DNA of 64,000 nucleotides from Bufo bufo (Eukaryota > Chordata > Amphibia > Anura > Bufonidae), in the NCBI RefSeq assembly GCF_905171765.1, contig NC_053389.1, positions 746,419,146 to 746,483,145 of the forward strand. Direction: 5' to 3'. Below are positions 29,906 to 39,544 of this stretch, piece after piece. The stretch's first letter is position 1. The number at the start of each line of letters is the position of its first letter. A model generated the notes under the pieces. It searched no databases. It was given only the letters and a program-made list of their open reading frames with translations, and was not told the origin of the DNA. The position numbers and the translations under genes are program-made.

Positions 29906-32900
29906 ATGAATTCTGACGGTACAGGGCCATCCTCGCTACCCACGCTGGTTGCCAGACTTGATCAGCAGGATCACCTGTTGGGTCGGTTCGCTGTGGCGTT
30001 GCAAACCCTGCTTGAACGCACGGCTCATTTCGCTCCCGTTGCCGATGGGTCGGTTGTCGCTCCTGGGCTCGCTCCTACTGCCGCTCCGGTTGTTGCGCCA
30101 GAGTCTACCCCGACACCTGTTGTTGCGCCTGCGGTGTTTCGGGGTATGACCGGTTCTGCCCCTCTTCCACAGCGCTTTGGGGGAGAGCCAACTCAGTGCC
30201 GAGGTTTCCTTAACCAGGTGGGCATTTATTTCGAGTTGCTGCCACATGCCTTTCCTACTGAGAGATCAAAGGTGGGCTTCTTGATCTCGCTGCTCTCGGA
30301 CAAGGCCTTGGCCTGGGCCAGCCCTTTATGGGAGAACAACAATCCGGTGGTTGCCGAGTTTTCCGGTTTTGTTGCTTCTCTTCGGAAGGTATTCGATGTG
30401 CCGGCTCGTGCTGCCTCTGCTGCGAAGCTCCTTATGTCCATCAGACAGGGTTCACGATCCGTAGCTGAATACGCCATTGAGTTTCGTACCCTGGCAGCAG
30501 AGGTGGGCTGGAATAATGAGGCTATGGTCGCTGCTTTCTCTCATGGTCTCTCGGATGCCTTGAAGGATGAGGTTGCAGCTAAGGACCTACCAGTTGAGCT
30601 CGAGTCTCTTATTTCTTTCCTGATTTTGATTGACACCAGACTCAGGGAGAGACCTTCCTTTAAGGAGAACCTGCGGAGGTCTTCTAACAGATTGGTGCCT
30701 ACGTTTGCTGTCCCACCCGTGCCTCCCTCTCCTCCCACGCCTCCTGGGGATGACTTGTCTGGGGGTGAACCCATGCAGCTGGGGTTTGCTCACCTGTCCG
30801 AGGGGGAGAGGGCACTCCGGAGACGCGAGGGCCGATGCATATACTGTGGTCTCGGTGGGCATTTTCGGTTGGCATGTCCGAACCGTCCGGGAAACGCTCG
30901 TACCCTGAGATCCTGTCGGGGGCAGATCTTGGGTGGAGTCTCCTCGTCCCCGGTTTCCCGTGTTGACAAACCACTGATCACTGTTGTCCTCTCCTGGGTC
31001 GGGGGCTCGGTGACGACCCAGGCGTTGGTGGACTCTGGTGCTGGTGGTTTGTTCATTGATAGTGTGTTCGCTGCCGCCAATTCCATTCCTCTGCAGGCTC
31101 GAGGTTCCCCACTGGCTCTTGAGGCGATAGACGGCAGACCCCTTCTGCCGCCACACGTGACTCATGAGACCCTTCCAGTGGGGATAGCCATTGGTGCCGT
31201 TCACAGAGAGTCGGTCTGCCTCCAGGTTATTTCGTCTCCACACTACTCGGTGGTCTTGGGGTACCCCTGGCTCCAGAAGCATAATCCGACTTTCGATTGG
31301 AGATCGGTCGAGATCCTCTCGTGGTCACCGCAGTGTGGGGCTAGTTGCATCCATGGGTCTGTCAAGTTGCTGTGTACTTCCTCTGACTCTCTGTTGCCTC
31401 CTGAATACGAGGAGTACCGGGATGTATTCGATAAGGTGCGCGCGGTTGCCCTACCTCCGCACCGCCCATACGATTGTGCCATAGAGTTACAATCTGGTGC
31501 CGTTCCTCCTCGTGGCAAAGTCTATCCACTGTCGGTAGCGGAGAATGAGGCCATGGAGGAGTACGTGAGGGAGGCGCTTTCACGCGAACACATTCGCAAA
31601 TCTTCGTCCCCGGCAGGTGCTGGATTTTTCTTTGTGAAAAAGAAGGGCGGTGAGTTGAGGCCTTGCATCGATTACAGGGGTCTCAATCGCATCACGATCA
31701 AGAACGCTTACCCGATACCCTTGATTTCCGAGCTGTTCGATCGCCTTAAAGGGGCCACGGTCTTTACCAAACTCGACCTGAGGGCGGCATATAACCTGGT
31801 AAGGATCAAGGCGGGCGATGAGTGGAAGACCGCGTTTAACACCAGGACCGGTCATTACGAATCCTTGGTTATGCCCTTTGGGTTGTGCAATGCGCCCGCA
31901 GTCTTTCAGGAATTCATCAACGATGTTTTCCGTGACCTGTTGCAGCAGTGTGTGGTAGTCTATTTGGATGACATCTTGGTATATTCTGAATCCATGGAGG
32001 CCCACATTCTGGATGTCAGACGAGTGTTGCAACGGTTACGAGAGAACAAGCTGTTCGGTAAGCTTGAGAAATGCGAATTTCACCGATCCCAGGTAACCTT
32101 CTTAGGTTACATCATTTCCGCTGAGGGGTTCTCCATGGATCCTGAGAAGGTTTCGGCTGTCTTACAGTGGCCCCAGCCCAGTGGTCTTCGTTCCCTGCAG
32201 CGCTTTTTGGGCTTCGCCAATTATTATCGGAAGTTCATCAGGGACTTTTCCATGCTGGCCAAGCCTCTCACGGATCTGACCAGGAAGGGCAGTAATTCCC
32301 AGGTCTGGCCGCTCGAGGCCATCCGAGCTTTTGAGGCCCTAAAGTCCGCCTTTGTGTCGGCTCCGATTCTGTCGCATCCCAACCCTGGGTTGCCCTTTGT
32401 CCTCGAGGTGGACGCGTCTGAGACGGGAGTAGGCGCCCTTCTGTCTCAGCGTAGAACACCAGAGGGTCCTCTGCTTCCTTGTGGGTTTTACTCCCGGAAA
32501 CTGTCTTCCGCAGAGTGCAACTATCAGATTGGTGACAGGGAGTTATTGGCCATCGTGCAGGCCCTTAAAGAATGGAGGCACTTGCTCGAGGGTTCGGTGG
32601 TTCCGGTTCTCATCCTGACGGACCACAAGAATCTGACCTACCTTTCTGAGGCCAAGAGATTGACACCACGTCAGGCCAGATGGGCTCTGTTCTTGTCACG
32701 TTTTAATTACGTGGTCTCCTACCTACCCGGTTCCAAGAACATCAGGGCGGATGCCTTATCACGGCAGTACTCCGAGCTGTCCAGGGAGGAGTCGATTCCG
32801 ACTTCGGTCATACCTCCGAATCAGATCCTGGCCGCCATTCGCACCAGCCTGACCTCTCCCCTGGGTGAGCAGATTTTGGCGGCTCAATCTGGTGCTCCCT

Positions 32901-34237
32901 CTGGGAGACCAAACGGCAGATGTTTTGTGCCTGAGGAGTTGCGCACTCGGTTGTTGCGAACCTACCATAACTCCAAGACCGCGGGGCATCCTGGAAAGAA
33001 TCAGCTGTCCTGGGCTGTTTCACGTCTGTTCTGGTGGCCTTCCCTACGTTCCGACATCGCCGCATATGTAGCGGCATGCTCCGTTTGTGCCCAGAGTAAG
33101 TCCCCTCGGCACCTTCCGTTGGGCCTTCTGCAACCCATAGCCACCGGGGAGCGCCCATGGTCACACCTGGGGATGGATTTCATTGTGGACCTCCCTGCAT
33201 CCCGAGGCCATACGGTCATTCTCATGATTGTGGATCGGTTTTCCAAAATGTGCCACTGTGTTCCTCTCAAGAAGTTACCCTCTGCACAAGAGTTGGCCAC
33301 GATTTTTGCCAGGGAGGTCTTCCGGTTGCACGGTTTGCCTAAGGAGATTGTGTCGGATCGGGGGAGTCAGTTTGTGTCCAGGTTCTGGCGCGCCTTTTGC
33401 TCCCAGTTGGGGATTCATCTCTCCTTCTCCTCGGCCTACCACCCTCAGTCCAATGGGGCCGCAGAACGATCCAATCAGGCCTTGGAGCAATTCCTTCGTT
33501 GCTATGTCTCCGATCACCAAGACAATTGGGTTGACCTCCTGCCTTGGGCTGAGTTTGCCAGGAACACGGCGGTGAACTCTTCCTCTGGGACGTCTCCCTT
33601 CATGGCCAATTATGGGTTCCAACCTGCCGTGTTACCGGAGGTATTCTCTCCCCAGGATATTCCGGCTGTGGAGGATCACCTTTCCGTCCTACGTGCTTCT
33701 TGGGTACAGATCCAGAAGTCCCTTGAGGTCTCTGCGCAGCGCCAGAGACTCCAGGCTGATCGCAGACGAGCGCCTGCTCCTTCCTACCAGGTCGGAGACC
33801 GTGTATGGTTGTCCACCCGCAACCTCAACCTTCGAGTGCCCACTCCCAAGCTGGCGCCTCGCTTTGTTGGTCCCTTCCGAGTGCTTCGCAGGGTAAACCC
33901 GGTAGCCTATGCCCTTGCGCTTCCTCCTGGCATGCGGATCTCCAACGTGTTTCATGTCTCCCTGTTGAAGCCACTGGTGTGTAATCGTTTCACTTCCTCG
34001 GTTCCTCAGCCTCGTCCGGTCCAAGTGGGCAATCATGAGGAATATGAGGTGAGCAATATCCTGGACTCACGCCTGGTCCGCGGTCGGTTGCAGTTTTTGG
34101 TCCATTGGCGTGGTTATGGTCCAGAGGAGCGTTCCTGGGTTCCCTCCGCAGATGTCCATGCTCCTGCCTTGCTCCGAGCCTTCCACGCACGCTTCCCTCA
34201 GAAACCGTTTTGTGCTCCGCGGAGGAGGGGCCCTTGA
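29906..34237 (+). CDS. Gag-pol polyprotein of the chromodomain gypsy element, 1443 aa
   Basis: Single frame, as in Tf1/sushi elements. Order: Gag capsid-like region (about 80-250); one CCHC zinc knuckle at 311-324 (CIYCGLGGHFRLAC); aspartic protease with D376-S-G-A; reverse transcriptase with YLDD at 686-689; RNase H starting around D836 (EVDASETG); integrase with zinc-binding H1021, H1028, C1058, C1061 and catalytic D1091, D1151 and E1187 (35 residues between the last two); C-terminal chromodomain from about 1380 (YEVSNILDSR...FLVHWRGY). All key residues are present and there is no stop or frameshift. It makes the particle, copies the RNA and integrates cDNA. The chromodomain is known in this clade to direct integration to certain chromatin. 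It could in principle supply enzymes in trans to non-autonomous LTR elements, but its primer site and LTRs differ from those of families A and B. Confidence 0.96.
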   Translation: MNSDGTGPSSLPTLVARLDQQDHLLGRFAVALQTLLERTAHFAPVADGSVVAPGLAPTAAPVVAPESTPTPVVAPAVFRGMTGSAPLPQRFGGEPTQCRGFLNQVGIYFELLPHAFPTERSKVGFLISLLSDKALAWASPLWENNNPVVAEFSGFVASLRKVFDVPARAASAAKLLMSIRQGSRSVAEYAIEFRTLAAEVGWNNEAMVAAFSHGLSDALKDEVAAKDLPVELESLISFLILIDTRLRERPSFKENLRRSSNRLVPTFAVPPVPPSPPTPPGDDLSGGEPMQLGFAHLSEGERALRRREGRCIYCGLGGHFRLACPNRPGNARTLRSCRGQILGGVSSSPVSRVDKPLITVVLSWVGGSVTTQALVDSGAGGLFIDSVFAAANSIPLQARGSPLALEAIDGRPLLPPHVTHETLPVGIAIGAVHRESVCLQVISSPHYSVVLGYPWLQKHNPTFDWRSVEILSWSPQCGASCIHGSVKLLCTSSDSLLPPEYEEYRDVFDKVRAVALPPHRPYDCAIELQSGAVPPRGKVYPLSVAENEAMEEYVREALSREHIRKSSSPAGAGFFFVKKKGGELRPCIDYRGLNRITIKNAYPIPLISELFDRLKGATVFTKLDLRAAYNLVRIKAGDEWKTAFNTRTGHYESLVMPFGLCNAPAVFQEFINDVFRDLLQQCVVVYLDDILVYSESMEAHILDVRRVLQRLRENKLFGKLEKCEFHRSQVTFLGYIISAEGFSMDPEKVSAVLQWPQPSGLRSLQRFLGFANYYRKFIRDFSMLAKPLTDLTRKGSNSQVWPLEAIRAFEALKSAFVSAPILSHPNPGLPFVLEVDASETGVGALLSQRRTPEGPLLPCGFYSRKLSSAECNYQIGDRELLAIVQALKEWRHLLEGSVVPVLILTDHKNLTYLSEAKRLTPRQARWALFLSRFNYVVSYLPGSKNIRADALSRQYSELSREESIPTSVIPPNQILAAIRTSLTSPLGEQILAAQSGAPSGRPNGRCFVPEELRTRLLRTYHNSKTAGHPGKNQLSWAVSRLFWWPSLRSDIAAYVAACSVCAQSKSPRHLPLGLLQPIATGERPWSHLGMDFIVDLPASRGHTVILMIVDRFSKMCHCVPLKKLPSAQELATIFAREVFRLHGLPKEIVSDRGSQFVSRFWRAFCSQLGIHLSFSSAYHPQSNGAAERSNQALEQFLRCYVSDHQDNWVDLLPWAEFARNTAVNSSSGTSPFMANYGFQPAVLPEVFSPQDIPAVEDHLSVLRASWVQIQKSLEVSAQRQRLQADRRRAPAPSYQVGDRVWLSTRNLNLRVPTPKLAPRFVGPFRVLRRVNPVAYALALPPGMRISNVFHVSLLKPLVCNRFTSSVPQPRPVQVGNHEEYEVSNILDSRLVRGRLQFLVHWRGYGPEERSWVPSADVHAPALLRAFHARFPQKPFCAPRRRGP

Positions 34238-34248
34238 GGGGGAGGTAC
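34235..34248 (+). promoter_or_regulatory. Polypurine tract of the gypsy element
   Basis: TGAGGGGGAGGTAC overlaps the stop codon region and directly abuts the 3' LTR, as expected for the plus-strand primer. Confidence 0.8.
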
Positions 34249-34739
34249 TGTCATGGTCTTACCTGCTTGCTGCTCTCCTTCGTTTGACATGTGCTGGCGG
34301 CCATCTTGGTTTCTGGGTTTCTTGTAGCCTTCCACCCTGCGGCTCCTCCTTCCCCTGGGAGGAGCTGGATGCCTAGCTCATATATATAGGAGGTCTGTGG
34401 CTTCAGTTCCTTGCTTGGTCCTCTTGTGTTCACATGCTTCTAAGACTGCTGCTGCTTCTGGTTCCTGATCCTGGCTTCGTCTGACTACCCTGCTGGTTCC
34501 TGATCCTGGCTTCGTCTGACTACCCTGCTGGTTCCTGATCCTGGCTTCGTCTGACTACCCTGCTGGTTCCTGATCCTGGCTTCGTCTGACTACCCTTCTG
34601 GTTCCTGACCTCTGGCTTCGCAAAGACTCTGCCCGGTTTCACCATCCGTTTGGACTTTTGCTTTACAGCTTTATTTTTAATAAAGCCTTCTTATTTTCAC
34701 TTATCTCTTGTTGTACGTCTGGTTCATGGTTCCGTGACA
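34249..34739 (+). repeat. 3' LTR of the gypsy element
   Basis: 491 bp, one difference by eye from the 5' LTR. Four 35-bp units at 34458-34597 and AATAAA at 34679-34684. Confidence 0.95.
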
Positions 34740-34744
34740 GTTAT

Positions 34745-34906
34745 TCCTGCTATCAGCAAACAGCGTGCCACCGTTTAATTGGCACTGGCGTCACGAACAT
34801 TACTTATCATCACCTGCCCTTGCAGAGAGTCAGCTGTCTCAGGTTAGTGTCACAATTGCACTACAACACCCAGGAACATTTTTAAACCTAACTTGAGTAC
34901 GCTGCA
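34745..34906 (+). repeat. 3' LTR of element B, second part
   Basis: Completes the LTR begun at 28611, with two substitutions relative to the 5' LTR (agcaaacagcg and ctggcgtcacg). It ends CGCTGCA at 34906, followed by cctc and then satellite. The primer-site-like tggcgtcacgaaca is at 34786-34799. Confidence 0.9.
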
Positions 34907-34910
34907 CCTC

Positions 34911-35760
34911 GATTCTGCGCTGACATAAGGCCAGATTCTCTGTTACGGGACCGCTCTCCTCTGTCTGGGTGCCGGGGCCTAAATGTGTGACAGTGGCCTG
35001 TTCCAGTGGTGGGTGACGTGAAGCCTGATTCTCTGCTATGACATGAAGACAGATTCTGCGCTGACATAAGGCCAGATTCTCTGTTACGGGACCTCTCTCC
35101 TCTGCCTGGGTGCCTGGGCCTAAATGTGTGACAGTGGCCTGTTCCAGTGGTGGGTGACGTGAAGCCTGATTCTCTGCTATGACATGAATACAGATTCTGC
35201 GCTGACATAAGGCCAGATTCTCTGTTACGGGACCTCTCTCCTCTGCCTGGGTGCCTGGGCCTAAATGTTTGACAGTGGCCTGTTTCAGTGGTGGGTGACG
35301 TGAAGCCTGATTCTCTGCTATGACATGAAGACAGATTCTGCGCTGACATAAGGCCAGATTCTCTGTTACGGGACCGCTCTCCTCTGTCTGGGTGCCGGGG
35401 CCTAAATGTGTGACAGTGGCCTGTTTCAGTGGTGGGTGACGTGAAGCCTGATTCTCCGCTATGACATGAAGACAGATTCTGTGCTGACATCAGGCCAGAT
35501 TCTCTGTTACGGGACCTCTCTCCTCTGCCTGGGTGCCGGGGCCTAAATGTGTGACAGTGGCCTGTTCCAGTGGTGGGTGACGTGAAGCCTGATTCTCTGC
35601 TATGACATGAAGACTGATTCTGCGCTGACATGAAGCCAGATTCTCTGCTATGGCATGAAGAGACTGATTCTCTGCTGACATGAAGCCAGATTCTTTGCTA
35701 TGGCATGAAGAGACTGATTCTCTGCTGACGTGAAGCAAGATTCTCTGCTATGGGACCTCT
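34911..35760. repeat. 141-bp satellite of hAT-2, distal part
   Basis: About five 141-bp units followed by shorter degenerate units, ending before 'gggacctctgtccaattgat'. It continues the array interrupted at 24989. Confidence 0.9.
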
Positions 35761-36063
35761 GTCCAATTGATATTGGTTCATTTTAATTTTTTTAATTTTT
35801 ATTTTAATTCATTTACCTATCCACATTTGTTTGCAGGGGATTTACCTACATGTTGCTGCCTTTTGCAGCCCTCTAGCTCTTTCCTGGGCTGTTTTACAGC
35901 CTTTTTAGTGCCCAAAAGTTCGGGTCCCCATTGACTTCAATGGGGTTCGGGTTCGGGACGAAGTTCGGGTCGGGTTCGGATCCCGAACCCGAACATTTCC
36001 GGGAAGTTCGGCCGAACTTCTCGAACCCGAACATCCAGGTGTTCGCTCAACTCTACTATAGAC

Positions 36064-36137
36064 TTCTATACCCATATCCGGACCCACTGCATAATTTGGC
36101 GTCCGCGTAAATAAACCCACAGTCCGGCTCTATTGCA
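36064..36137 (+). repeat. 3' LTR of element A, second part
   Basis: Matches 5406-5479 with a few substitutions and ends CTATTGCA, completing the LTR interrupted by hAT-2. Confidence 0.85.
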
Positions 36138-36431
36138 AAATCAATCTTAGTTAACCCCTTCCAGGCACAGCCAGTTTTCACCTTCCTGAAACATCTTATG
36201 TGTGACTTTATTAGGTAATTACTTTGGAATACTTTTACTCATCCAAACGATTCGTGACACATCATATTTCATGTTAGTGGTTAATTTGGGTCAATATATG
36301 GTAATATACACATTGCTGTGGGGGAAGTGTGTCATTAACAAACACTTCAGTTTGTCACCACCCCCTCATCAGAGTGTGTGCCTGGTCCTTCATTCCAGCT
36401 TGTACACAGTTGAGTCACATGATTATGACCA
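36138..36431. other. Non-coding DNA, nothing recognised
   Basis: Unique-looking sequence between element A and the next MITE. No supported gene. Confidence 0.4.
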
Positions 36432-36625
36432 TTGAAGGGAACCTGTAATCAACTTTATGCTGACCTCACTGTGGGCAGCATAAAATAGTGACAGAAATGC
36501 TGATTTCAGCGGTGTGTCACTCATGAGCTAAAAGGAAGTGGTTGCCGAGAACCAGCATCATAGTCACTGCAGCCCAGGCCTTGAAAAGAGTCAAATCTAC
36601 CTGAGAAAAGTCATGGTTATTCATA

Positions 36626-36659
<34 letters not shown>
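36626..36659. repeat. (ATT)n microsatellite
   Basis: About eleven ATT units at the 3' tail of the L2 fragment (the tail reads out on the minus strand). Confidence 0.9.
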
Positions 36660-36660
<1 letters not shown>

Positions 36661-37150
36661 AGCGCCATTCATTCCATAGCGCTGTACATATGATAAGGGG
36701 TGCACATACATAATACAGACAATTGCACTAATCATAAACAAGATGAGTTACTAACTGGTACAGAAGAAGAGAGGGCCCTGCCCGTGAGGGCTTGCAATCT
36801 ATATGGTATGGGAGAAGGACACAGTAGGTGCGGGTTAAGTTGGTCATGGCGGTATAGAGGCAGCAGGGTCACTGGTTGTAGGCTTGTCTGAAGAGGTGGG
36901 TTTTCAAATTTCTTTTGAAGGATTCCACTGTAGGTGAGAGTCTGATATGTTGGGGTAGCGAGTTGCAGAGTATGGGTGATGCACGGGAGAAATCTTGGAG
37001 TCGATTGTGGGAAGAGGTGATAAGAGGTGAGGAGAGAAGGAGGTCTTGTGAGGATCGGAGAGTGCGTGTGGGGGTGTATCTGGAAAGTAACTCAGAGATG
37101 TAGGGAGGGGACAGGTTATGGACGGCCTTGTATGTCACCTGCTCTCTCAC
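36626..37150 (-). pseudogene. L2-type LINE 3' end with C-terminus of reverse transcriptase protein
   Basis: The minus-strand frame 36869-37150 gives YKAVHNLSPPYISELL, later FSRASPILCNSLPQHIR and FKRNLKTHLFRQAYNQ. This is the typical C-terminal sequence of L2-clade LINE proteins. It is followed by a short 3' UTR with 'tacagcgctatggaatgaat' and an ATT tail. Only the 3' end is present, as expected for 5'-truncated LINE insertions. It sits inside the MITE. Confidence 0.8.
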
Positions 37151-37386
37151 CCATCTGCTGATGATTGGCAGTTCTCTCCTAGAGAGAAAGGGAGAAAACT
37201 TAGAAGACTCTTCTCAGGTGGTCGGGACTCTCTTCCAGGCCCAGTCTGCAATGATTCTGATGTTGGTTCTCGGCAACCACTTCCTTTTAAATTTTAGATA
37301 ACAGACCACTGAAATAATCTCCTGTGTCTCAACTTTATTCTGCTGTTAGTATGGGCAGCATTAGGTTGATGACAGGTTCCCTTTAA

Positions 37387-37566
37387 GTATCTCATGTCTC
37401 CTGAGGTGGCTTGGGGGGTATATAAGTTGTACGATAGGCGGCACACATATTCCTCATTGCAAAAAGTTGCCAAAAGGAATAATTATTGGCTTTTGGACCA
37501 ATGGAGGCACTATTTCTGATACTGAACAGTTTATGAACTGTTCACATGCTGATTTGGTGAAAGGTA
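37387..37566. other. Short non-coding spacer
   Basis: Nothing recognised between the MITE and the next hAT element. Confidence 0.4.
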
Positions 37567-38033
37567 TTGTAAGTAGTGATGAGCGGCAGTGGCTATATTC
37601 GAATTTTCAATATTTTAAAAATATTTGGGCGAATATTCTTCATATATTCGCGAATTTGAGATCATTTTCTTGATTGTGAAAAATTGCCAATGTAATATTC
37701 GTGTAATGTGCGTAAATACAGGCATGGGTCACTTTTGCTACACTTTCCAAGCTGCTAGAAGTTTCCTGAGACTGGAGAAAATGTTTGGCACGGCAGAACA
37801 TAAAAAATGGCTTTATATGCAGTTAGAGTGCTCCAATATATTTGCGATTTCGCTAATCGGCACTAATGATGCAAATATTTTGGCGCAATACGTGAAACTT
37901 CACATTTTAGCAGCTCTGCATGTATGTATGGACAGCAGAACCTATCATACTACCTAACACACTTCAATGCAACATATATTTCAGGATATAACCTACACTG
38001 ACTATCTCCCATTAACTATCTGTATTATATTTA

Positions 38034-39544
38034 TACAGTTGCAAGAAAAAGTATGTGAACCCTTTGGAATGATATGGATTTCTGCACAAATTGGTCATAA
38101 AATGTCATCTGATCTTCATCTAAGTCACAACAATAGACAATCACAGTCTGCTTAAACTAATAACACACAAAGAATTAAATGTTACCATGTTTTTATTGAA
38201 CACACCATGTAAACATTCACAGTGCAGGTGCAAAAAGTATGTGAACCCTTGGATTTAATAACTGGCTGAACCTCCTTTGACAGCAATAACTTCAACCAAA
38301 CGTTTCCTGTAGTTGCAGATCAGACGTGCACAACAGTCAGGAGTAATTCTTGACCATTCCTCTTTACAGAACTGTTCCAGTTTAGCAATATTCTTGGGAT
38401 GTCTGGTGTGAATCGCTTTCTTGAGGTCCTGCCACAGCATCTCAATCGGGTTGAGGTCAGGACTCTGACTGGGCCAATCCAGAAGGCGTATTTTCTTCTG
38501 TTTAAGCCATTCTGTTGTTGATTTACTTCTATGCTTTGGGTCGTTGTCCTATTGCAACACCCATCTTCCGTTGAGCTTCAGCTGGTGGACAGATGACCTT
38601 AAGTTCTCCTGCAAAATATCTTGATAAACTTGGGAATTCATTTTTCCTTCCATGATAGCAATCCATCCAGGCCCTGACGCAGCAAAGCAGCCCCAAACCA
38701 TGATGCCCTTACCACCATACTTAACAGTTGGGATGAGGTTTTGATGTTGGTGTGCTGTGCCTCTTTTTCTCCACACATAGTGTTGTGTGTTTCTTCCAAA
38801 CAACTCAACTTTGGTTTCATCTGTCCACAGAATATTTTGCCAGTACTGCTGTGGAACATCCAGGTGCTCTTGTGCAAACTGTAAACGTGCAGCAATGTTT
38901 TTTTTGGACAGCAGTGGCTTCCTCTGTGGTATACTCACATTTAATCCATTCTTGTTTACTGTTTTACATATCGTAGATTCGCTAACAGGGATGTTAGCAT
39001 ATGCCAAAGACTTTTGTAAGTCTTTAGCTGACACTCTAGGATTCTTCTTCACCTCATTGAGCAGTCTGCGCTGTGCTCTTGCAGTCATCTTTACAGGATG
39101 GCCACTCCTAGGGAGAGTAGCAGCAGTGCTGAACTTTCTCCATTTATAGACAATTTGTCTTAGCCGTGGACTGATGAACAGCAAGGCTTTTGGAGATACT
39201 TTTATAACCCTTTCCAGCTTTATGCAAATCAACAATTCTTAATCGTAGGTCTTCTGAGAGCTCTTTTGTGCGAGGCATCATTCACATCAGGCAATGCTTC
39301 TTGTGAAAAGCAAACCCAGAACTGGTGTGTTATTTATAGGGCAGGGCAGCTGTAACCAACACCTCCAATCTCATCTCATTGATTGTGTTCAATAAAAACA
39401 AGGTAACATTTAATTCTTTGTGTGTTATTAGTTTAAGCAGACTATGATTGTGACTTAGATGAAGATCAGATCACATTTTATGACCAATTTGTGCAGAAAT
39501 CCATATGATTCCAAAGGGTTCACATACTTTTTCTTGCAACTGTA
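38034..39544 (-). mobile_element. Tc1/mariner transposon, nearly full length
   Basis: The element is 38036-39542, flanked by TA on both sides. Terminal inverted repeats begin CAGTTGCAAGAAAAAGTATG and continue for about 80 bases with few mismatches. It contains one decayed transposase gene on the minus strand. Confidence 0.93.
38255..39281 (-). pseudogene. Tc1-type transposase with one frameshift and one stop
   Basis: It starts with [15 protein letters not shown], has the helix-turn-helix region ([15 protein letters not shown]), then a one-base insertion near 39165 shifts frame. It continues with the second DNA-binding part ([17 protein letters not shown]) and the DDE core with ILWTDETKVELFG. 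A stop (WVLQ*DNDPKH) removes the catalytic second-Asp region. It ends with [14 protein letters not shown] and a C-terminus at 38255. The enzyme would cut and paste Tc1 at TA sites. This copy is inactive. Confidence 0.92.

Larger units (their letters stand above)
29397..34744 (+). mobile_element. Intact chromodomain Ty3/gypsy retrotransposon (Tf1/sushi type)
   Basis: The element is 29402-34739 (5338 bp) with 491-bp LTRs at both ends and a perfect 5-bp duplication gttat (29397-29401 and 34740-34744). The LTRs differ at one position by eye (ctgctcgg versus ctgcccgg). It has a single uninterrupted 1443-codon gag-pol, a primer-binding site, a polypurine tract, TATA and polyadenylation signals. Nothing visible is missing, so it may be competent for transposition. 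It is the youngest layer in the nest. Confidence 0.96.
24990..34906 (+). mobile_element. Family-B LTR retroelement encoding a cold-shock-domain protein
   Basis: The 5' LTR is 24990-25942 (953 bp). The 3' LTR is 28611-29401 plus 34745-34906 (also 953 bp without the nested gypsy element). By eye the two LTRs differ at only about two positions, so this is a young copy. The 2668-bp internal region holds a serine-tRNA primer site, one 530-codon ORF with a cold-shock domain, and about 0.8 kb of non-coding DNA. No protease, reverse transcriptase, integrase or envelope is visible, so it is non-autonomous. The expected 4-bp target duplication is absent: the left flank ends gaca and the right flank begins cctc, although both abut the same satellite phrase gattctgcg. 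Confidence 0.9.
18461..36063 (+). mobile_element. hAT-2 transposon with 8-bp target duplication, interrupted by an LTR element
   Basis: The element spans 18469-36055 and is flanked by ctatagac on both sides (18461-18468 and 36056-36063). Ends are TAGGGATGAGCGAAC and GTTCGCTCAACTCTA. Without the nested family-B element (24990-34906) it is about 7.7 kb. Order: promoter end, 78-bp repeats, ~295-bp repeats, transposase, 141-bp satellite, end. It inserted into the 3' LTR of element A in the opposite orientation to hAT-1, making a large inverted repeat with it. Confidence 0.93.
4382..36137 (+). mobile_element. Family-A LTR retroelement with cold-shock-domain gene, split by two hAT insertions
   Basis: Two direct repeats define it: a 5' LTR at 4382-5479 and a 3' LTR at 17444-18468 that resumes at 36064-36137. 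Removing hAT-1 (7562-16175) and hAT-2 (18469-36055) leaves an internal region of about 3.3 kb with a primer-binding site, one broken cold-shock-domain gene, a long 3' non-coding part and a polypurine tract. No reverse transcriptase, integrase or protease sequence is visible, so it must have been mobilised in trans if it ever moved by retrotransposition. The LTRs differ at many positions, so it is the oldest layer of this nest. No canonical Gag motif, such as a zinc knuckle, is seen. Confidence 0.8.
36432..37386. mobile_element. TTAA-type MITE (piggyBac-like) interrupted by an L2 LINE tail
   Basis: The ends AAGGGAACCTGTAATCAAC and GATGACAGGTTCCCTTT form terminal inverted repeats, bordered by ttga on the left and ttaa on the right, which suggests a TTAA target with one mutation. 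A second inner inverted repeat (gtggttgccgagaaccagca near 36539 and its complement near 37266) makes the element strongly palindromic. The piggyBac assignment rests only on TTAA and the AGGG end. Confidence 0.6.

Noticed and set aside
30226..34190. Many minus-strand frames opposite gag-pol
   Set aside because: Shadows of the 1443-codon plus-strand gene, with no domain of their own.
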